Assembly (NCBI GenBank): GCA_023807065.1
Contig: JAJJLU010000746.1
Location: 1 to 20,290, forward strand
Origin: Isotricha intestinalis
Taxonomy: Eukaryota; Ciliophora; Litostomatea; Vestibuliferida; Isotrichidae
Direction: 5' to 3'
DNA: 20,290 bases
Below are positions 1 to 6,500 of this stretch, piece after piece. The notes below the pieces were generated by a model. The model had not been told where the DNA came from. It worked only from the letters and a program-made list of their open reading frames with translations, and searched no databases. The position numbers were made by a program, and so were the translations under genes. Each line of letters starts with the position of its first letter. The stretch's first letter is position 1.

Positions 1-35
1 CCCCAATCCCCAATCCCCAATCCCCAATCCCCAAT
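1..35. repeat. Telomeric repeat, five CCCCAAT units
   Basis: Five perfect head-to-tail copies of CCCCAAT start at base 1; the sequence then changes to unique AT-rich DNA. On the other strand this is ATTGGGG, a G-rich repeat running outward, so the left edge of the window is a chromosome end. The unit is one base longer than the Tetrahymena CCCCAA repeat and differs from the CCCCAAAA of Oxytricha and Euplotes. A heptamer of this kind is, as far as I recall, what rumen litostome ciliates carry; that attribution is from memory. Only 35 bases are present, so the true telomere length cannot be read here. Confidence 0.95.
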
Positions 36-177
36 AGTAAAAGATATAATTTATTATATATTAAAATATTTTTATTTATTTATAAAATATTAATAAATTC
101 TTCGACATTTAAAAAATTAAATTATAAAATAGATTAATTTTTTTTGACATATAAATAAATAAATTATGAGAGACTTA
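36..177. other. Subtelomeric spacer and 3' flank of the single-codon-exon gene
   Basis: About 140 bases of unique AT-rich sequence separate the telomere from the stop codon of the minus-strand gene ending at 178. No open frame or repeat is visible. The 3' untranslated region and polyadenylation site of that gene must lie here, so its transcript runs toward the chromosome end and has very little room before the telomere. Confidence 0.6.
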
Positions 178-2328
178 TCATTTTTGAGTCAATAATTTAT
201 TTTCTGTTTTTATCTTAAATAAATGAAAAATACTTTCTGACCAATTAATATAAATTTCACTTTTTTTGTTTCTCTCTTTTTTTATAATAGAAATAATACC
301 TTCTAATTTAAATAATATTTACTTCTCTTTATGTTTTACTTTCTAAAAATCAAAAAAATTTTACTTTCTTAAAATAAATATAAATTTATACTTTCTTTGT
401 ATTCATAAAATTATAATAATACTTTCTATATATTTATTAAATTTAGATTTAATTCCTAAATATAATTAAATATGAATGACTTTCTTTGTTTATGATTATT
501 TATTTGTACTTTCTATTTTATATTAAAAAATTAAAAATACTTTCTTTAAAATATAATAAAACTATTTTTTTATACATCCTAAATATTAAACAAATAATTT
601 ACTTCCTTATTTAATTATTTATTTTTGAATGATATTACTTTCTATATAATTAATCACACACTATTACTTTCTAAAAAATATAATAAAATAATACAGGCTA
701 TAATTAAAATATTTTTTATTACCTCCTAAATTTTAAGTTATTATTAAAAAACTCCCTATTATTAATTTAATAATTTATACTATCTAATTTTATAATCAAT
801 GAATTACAATCTAAATTTCTATTAATTATATTATTAACTTCCTTTCAATTATTTTAAAAATTTACAAACTTATTCAATATTTTATATTATTTACTTCCTT
901 TAATATCATAAATATAATTACAGCCTAAATAAATTTTTTTAATTACTTCCTTCATATTATATTATAAAAATACATTCTTTTTTCATTTTAAGGAAAAGTA
1001 TTACTGTCTTTTCATGAAAAATTAAATTACTTGCTATAAGAATAATGAATATTATGACTTCCTAAAAATCATTAATAGTGCAATTACTAACTAAAAATAT
1101 AATCAATTATTTTACTGGCTATAATTATTATTTATTTTTTACATACTAGAATAAAAAATTTAAATAAATTAATTGATGTACTTTCTGTAAATAAAAATTT
1201 ATGTAAATATTACTTCCTTAAATTGTATATTATTATATATATACAAGCTATATTTTATAATGATTATTATTACAAGCTTATTTATTATAATAATTTTATT
1301 CACTTCCTATAATTAAAATTCAAAATATTTTTACTTCCTATTTTTTAATTTAAATATATACAATCTAAATGTCAATTAATTCATAACTTACTCTCTATTA
1401 AATCAGGTAATTTGATTACTTTCTAAAATATAATTAATATTTACTTTCTATATTTTATTATTAAATTTATAAATAACTCTCTATAATTATTATTTATATT
1501 ATTAACTCTCTATTAGAATAAGTATTTAAAAAACATCCTATTTTATCAAAAATTTTTTTAACCTCCTTTTTTTTAAAAAATAGTTTTACTTCCTAAATAT
1601 TTTATGGCATTTAAATGTTTTTTACTGTCTGTTTGTAAAAAAATATTATTTACTTCCTATTAATTTAATATTATTTTATTTACAGCCTAAATTTTAAAAA
1701 AGAATATACTCTCTTTTTTTCAAATATTTAGATTACTCCCTTAGAATAAAATGATATTAAATACATTCTTTTCATGTTATAAATTTTTTTACAATCTTAA
1801 ATTTTATTTTTATTGAAATTTATTTACAACCAATATTTATTATCAAAATAATTACATCCTATTAATTTTATTTAATTTTTTTACTCTCTACAAAAGTAAT
1901 TAATGATATTTACTAACTAATATTAATTAAATAAATTATTACAATCTAAATTAATTTTAATGAAATACTTTCTTTGAGTAAAAATTTTTTTATTACATAC
2001 TAAATAATTATTGTTTTTTTGTACATACTATATATTAATATTATTTCATTTACAAACTAAAAAATTAAAGTTTCATAAACCAACTATAATTTATTAATAT
2101 TTAATTTATTCTCTATAATTTATTATTAATGATTTACTCTCTAAATTTAATCATCTTTTTATTTACAGACTATATTTCATAGTTAAAAATTATACAGGCT
2201 TGAATTTTCATTAATATTTCTTACTTGCTATTTTTTTAAATCAATTTATTTACCATCTATAATATTATTATAAATAAATTTAACTTCCTATTTTCCATAA
2301 TATAACTTTTATTAACATTTGATGCCAT
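178..2328 (-). CDS. Gene split into 73 exons, 70 of them one codon long; 90-aa basic protein of unknown function
   Basis: I do not recognise the protein. On the minus strand the motif AG-NNN-GT recurs about every 29 bases from 2287 to 234. Treating each AG as an intron end and each GT as the next intron start leaves three-base exons. Exon 1 (2328-2317) reads ATG GCA TCA AAT. Then come 69 single-codon exons, a 15-nt exon (275-261, RETKK), one more single codon (236-234) and a last exon (213-178) coding IKTENKLLTQK and TGA. The 72 introns are all phase 0, 20-37 nt, and 69 are GT...AG. None of the 70 codons is a stop; AAA (14), GAA (12) and AGA (7) lead, as in neighbouring genes. The product begins MASNEMQPSRRLFYY, looks helical and charged up to about residue 45, and ends in a lysine-rich tail. 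The introns resemble two unambiguous ones at 18784 and 18930. Splicing itself is inferred; no transcript data were available. Confidence 0.85.
234..2287 (-). other. Exon map of the single-codon exons
   Basis: Each number is the first base (highest coordinate) of a three-base minus-strand exon: 2287, 2256, 2227, 2198, 2169, 2140, 2112, 2083, 2056, 2027, 1999, 1971, 1945, 1916, 1887, 1858, 1830, 1795, 1767, 1739, 1712, 1686, 1656, 1628, 1592, 1565, 1537, 1509, 1480, 1447, 1422, 1394, 1364, 1337, 1306, 1276, 1247, 1216, 1184, 1145, 1118, 1090, 1061, 1033, 1007, 976, 949, 924, 897, 868, 841, 810, 783, 755, 725, 697, 670, 641, 605, 578, 543, 512, 483, 455, 425, 394, 367, 342, 302 and, after the 15-nt exon 275-261, 236. 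Exons total 273 nt including the stop; introns total 1878 nt. Intron interiors share no common sequence beyond AT-richness and their ends, so this is not a tandem repeat. Confidence 0.82.
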
Positions 2329-2472
2329 TTTTGATTTAAAAATAAAAACAAAAAAAAAATAATATTAGAACAACCTTTTCCTTAATACAAAAAAACCTTG
2401 GCCTAAAAAATTTTTTAAAAAAATAATAGAAAATAAAAAAAAAATTAAAAAAAATATAAAAAAACAAAAAAA
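2329..2472. promoter_or_regulatory. Shared upstream region between two divergent genes
   Basis: These 144 bases lie between the start codon of the single-codon-exon gene (minus, 2328) and that of the 278-aa gene (plus, 2473), so both promoters must be here or overlap the genes. The half next to the plus-strand gene is almost pure A on the plus strand, a common feature upstream of start codons in AT-rich protists. No specific element can be named. Confidence 0.5.
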
Positions 2473-3309
2473 ATGTTCTTCAAACCATTCCACCAAACTA
2501 CATATACAATAGACTCAATTCCAGCATACAAATATGGTGAATGGCCAGGAATAAAATCAAGTCATTGGAATAGTAGTCTTCGAGTATATCGTCGTAACAT
2601 TCCAAGTGAATTATTTACTGAGACATCAACAAATAAAATTTTTCCAAGAAGAATTCAACAAAAATATTCTTTAGAAGAAAAATATCGTCCTGGAAAAAAT
2701 ATATTACCTCAAAGACCATCATTAACAGATCCTCCAATAGTAAAAAAAGAAGGAAAAAAGAGAATAAATATAATTTACCCAGAAATAAAATCAACTAATG
2801 AAAGAAGACATTATTCACCTAAATTTGGTTTTGAAAAAATACCAGAACCTCCTTTTCAAATAAAAACTTTTAGACCAGATGGAAATTATTGTACAGATAA
2901 AGAAACTTTAATAGAAAAAGAATTAGGAGGTAAAATGAGAATATGGAATATATTTCAACAAAGAAATAATTTTCTTTTAAAAAATCCTGGAGATAAAAGT
3001 TATAATGCAGTTGAATATTTACCTAATTTTTTTTTGGATGGTGGTTTAATACCTGGAAGTACTAATACTATTAATAATAAAAAAAATCATAGTAAAAAAG
3101 CAAATGACTTTTATGATACTCTTAATTTAAATTGTACTGTTTTAAGTAAGGATAAATTGTGGAAAAGTAAAGAAAAAAAAGATATTTTGGATTTTGATAA
3201 AAATTATGTTAGTAAAACTATTTCAAGTTGGGAAACTTCTATTTTAAAAGAATTTGATCCTAGTTATTTAAAAACAAAAAATGAAGAGGAAAAAGAAAAA
3301 AAAAAATAA
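2473..3309 (+). CDS. Hypothetical 278-aa basic protein
   Basis: This is a single uninterrupted frame from an ATG after an A-rich leader to TAA. The family is not recognised. The N-terminal half is rich in proline, aromatic residues and arginine, for example IKSSHWNSSLRVYRRNIPSE near residues 27-46 and a PQRPSLTDPP stretch near 79-88. It looks like an ordered, conserved region without obvious helical repeats. The C-terminal third is Asn/Lys-rich and ends in a run of Glu and Lys. There is no signal peptide or membrane segment. Short proline- and aromatic-rich basic proteins of this kind are frequent among axonemal microtubule inner proteins, but that is only a resemblance in style. It is divergent from the single-codon-exon gene and convergent with the large gene at 3535. 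Confidence 0.8.
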   Translation: MFFKPFHQTTYTIDSIPAYKYGEWPGIKSSHWNSSLRVYRRNIPSELFTETSTNKIFPRRIQQKYSLEEKYRPGKNILPQRPSLTDPPIVKKEGKKRINIIYPEIKSTNERRHYSPKFGFEKIPEPPFQIKTFRPDGNYCTDKETLIEKELGGKMRIWNIFQQRNNFLLKNPGDKSYNAVEYLPNFFLDGGLIPGSTNTINNKKNHSKKANDFYDTLNLNCTVLSKDKLWKSKEKKDILDFDKNYVSKTISSWETSILKEFDPSYLKTKNEEEKEKKK

Positions 3310-3534
3310 GATATTATTTAATATTTTTTTTTTTTCATATAGCTTTTTTTAATTAGTTAATTTTTATATTTTTTTTGATTCGAAGGAAAAATAATGGTCA
3401 GTTATTATAAAAAGAATAATAATAAAACAACAATTTTTAAAAAAATTATGTCATAGTAAATCAAAAAAAAATTATTAAATTATTTCATAAAAATAAAAAA
3501 TAAAATTTAATATATTTAAATATTTGAAAGGTTT
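3310..3534. other. Spacer between two convergent genes
   Basis: The stops of the plus-strand gene ending at 3309 and the minus-strand gene ending at 3535 face each other across 225 bases. No open frame or AG-NNN-GT pattern is present. It probably carries both polyadenylation regions; no site can be picked out because A and T runs are everywhere. Confidence 0.5.
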
Positions 3535-6500
3535 TTAATTATTAATCTTTCTTCCTAAGTCAATATAAGGAGTCATTTCTTCATATTTTCCAATGAAATT
3601 TATTTGACTCCTAGAAATTTCACTCATAGAAAAAGGTTTAAAAATAGAATTATTAATAACTTGTTCATAATTTACTTTATTCATTTTACCACTTTTGTCA
3701 TATTTTAAAGCACTTGTAATTAAGTTATTTCTATCTTCAATTACTTTTAAATCTGTTGTAATTTTTGTTGGATCGTTGACGTCATATTTGAATTTTTCTG
3801 CAAATAAAACGGCATAAATTCTATTATTAAACATAACAAATTTATTTTTTAAAAAAACTTCATTTTTTCTCTCGCTTGAAGTAGCACCATCAATAATTAA
3901 TTCTTTCCATAATTCAATAAATTTTTTAAATGAATCTTGACAATCACAAATTTTTCCAAAAGAATTAATTAAATTAATATTTGTATCTAGAATTTTAGTT
4001 CCATAACCTTCATTATTTAAAAAATATTCTCCTATAATTTTTCTGTATAAAGAAATCAAATGTATTCCTGCTCTATGACAAACTATATTTTGAGGTAAAA
4101 AATCAATAACTTTTCTATCTTCTGAATTTAATTCTTTAAAAGGTTTAATTTTTATTTTTAATTCTGATTTATCATCTCCTGAAAGTTTAGAAGATAAACC
4201 AGTAATAACTCCTCCTTTTTTTAATATATCATTTACAGAGATTTTTTCTGGATTTAAAGGATTTCCTCCATTAATTTCTAATTTATGTTCCTTCTCCTTC
4301 ATAAATTCTTTTAAAGAAATATAAGCCCATCCACAAGAAATTTCAATTGAATCGTTAGAACTTATATCATTACTATTTTTTATTACTAATACAAATTCAA
4401 ATATTGCATTAATATTATCACTGTCATTATCATTATATCTTATAATAATATTGTTGTTAAATTTTGTTCTATCTTCTTCAAATACCCATCTATTAGGTCT
4501 TTCTTTATTTGAATTACATTCAATTGAAATTGCATTACCTATAAAAGTTTTAGTTACAGTATTATATAATCCTATTTTTAATAATCTATGACATATTTCT
4601 AAAGTAGGTTTTTCTACAAAAAATAAATTTATTCCTGGAATTGGAATTCCAGTTGCATATTTAACAAATGAAATTTTACTATCTATTTTACAACTTACTG
4701 GATTTAAAGTTTTTTTTTTATTTTGTGGATTTTTATCAATTAATGGTTTAATATCACTAAAGAATATTCCGTTTGTTTCTTTCTTTGGTTTTAATGCTGA
4801 TGATAATAATAAATTTAATTTTTTTTGCTCTTCTCTTATAAACGATGGTGTAAAAGTTAAAGGATACATTTCAAAAATTGAATTATAATGTTTTGGATGA
4901 AATTTTGAAAAAGAATTTAAACCTAAATTATTTACAATTAAATCATTTTCATTATTATTTGGTTGATTATATACATTTAAATTTTCAAGAATATTTACAA
5001 ATTCATTATAATCAATTAAATCATTATAAACAATAGATGCTTTATCACATAAATTATTAATATCTTCTTCAGTATAATCAGTATTAAACTTATTTTTTAA
5101 AATATATTTTAATTGTTTACTCGTTAAATAACCATTTTTTTCAGTATCACAATCTTTAAAAATTTGAGTAATTTGTTCTCTTTCTCTTTGTTGATTTCCT
5201 AATTCATTATAAACAAATTTAGAAACTAATGTATTAAAATCTTTTTTTGCAATAGAAGTATTATTATTATTATATTTTTGTAAAATTGTATTTGAATCAT
5301 TTTTTGAAATTTTTTTATTTAAAATTTGTAAACATTTATGAAAATCATCTCCAGAAATCATTTCATCATGATCAAGGTCACTACTTTCAAATAAGGAATG
5401 TATTATTTCTTGCATTGATTTATTATAATTCTGACTAAAATTTTTATTATTCATTATAAAGTAATTCATTAATTGACTAAATTCAATTTGTTTATCTTTA
5501 TCATTATCAATTATATCAAAAATTTGATTTACTTCTTCTTCTTTTAAATCATTTATTGAGTTTCTTAAAGCAGAAGAAAATTCTTCTTTTCCAATTAAAT
5601 CACTCATATTATTTTTGTTAAGAATTTTTGAGAAAAAAGCATTTGGTTGTAATTTATTATTATTTATATAACTTTTTATTTTTTTAATTCCATTAATTGC
5701 AATATTAGTTTTAAAGTTTTGATTAACTGGTAAATTACTTTGAGCTAAAGCACTTGTTCCCATTGATTTATTTTGATAAGGTTCATCAAAATAATTAGGA
5801 GAATATTTTTTAATTATATTAATTAAATCAATAACTCTAATATTATTTCTATTAACTGGATCAAATTTATTTAATAAAATATTAATTTGATTTTGTTCAA
5901 TTGGATAAGATGCATTTTGAAAACCTTTTTGTAATTCAAATGAAGAAATCATTTGTTTATCATTTACTTTATGAATATAAATAGAAGGAAAAATTTGTCC
6001 AAATCTAATTTTATTTTTTGTAATAAAATCAGAAAAAGACTTCATTATTTTTTCCCATTCTGGAATTTGAATTGGAGCAGATTGAGTTTGATTATTATTT
6101 TTTTCTTCTTTAGTATTATTGTTTTGATTTGATAATTCATATAAATTTACTTTTTCAAAACTTTTAACATAACTTCCTTCTAAATTTGCTATTTTTGGTC
6201 CTGATCTTCCACCATATTGAATTAAGGTTTGAATTAATCTATTTGTATTTACTATATATTCATCATTCATTTTCTCATCTGAAATTATAAAATCAAAAAA
6301 ATCTTTCATTGAATCATTATCATCAATTTCAATCTCTAAATCATTTCTAAATATTGATTTTACTTTTTCTAGTGTTATATATCCTTTATTTTCATTATCC
6401 AATGGCCTAATAAAATTTTCTATACTCTTATGTTTTTCATCAATTATTATATCTGCAACAAATTGACTTAATTCTCGAACATGATCTATATCTTCTTGAG

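Noticed and set aside
303..339. A four-base exon AGAA at 326-323 inside the 37-nt intron
   Set aside because: It would create a 13-nt intron and shift the frame; the single 37-nt intron keeps the frame into AAG and the final exons.
234..2287. Degenerate tandem repeat or CRISPR-like array with a unit of about 29 bases
   Set aside because: Only the bases at the unit edges (AG-NNN-GT) are constant. The interiors share no sequence, vary from 20 to 37 bases, and the triplets form a stop-free frame, which a simple repeat does not explain.
178..2328. Internal eliminated DNA segments (IESs) instead of introns
   Set aside because: IESs are bounded by direct repeats such as TA at both ends. Here the segments have asymmetric GT and AG ends, matching the introns of the 16548 gene. 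Micronuclear and macronuclear reads could still test this.
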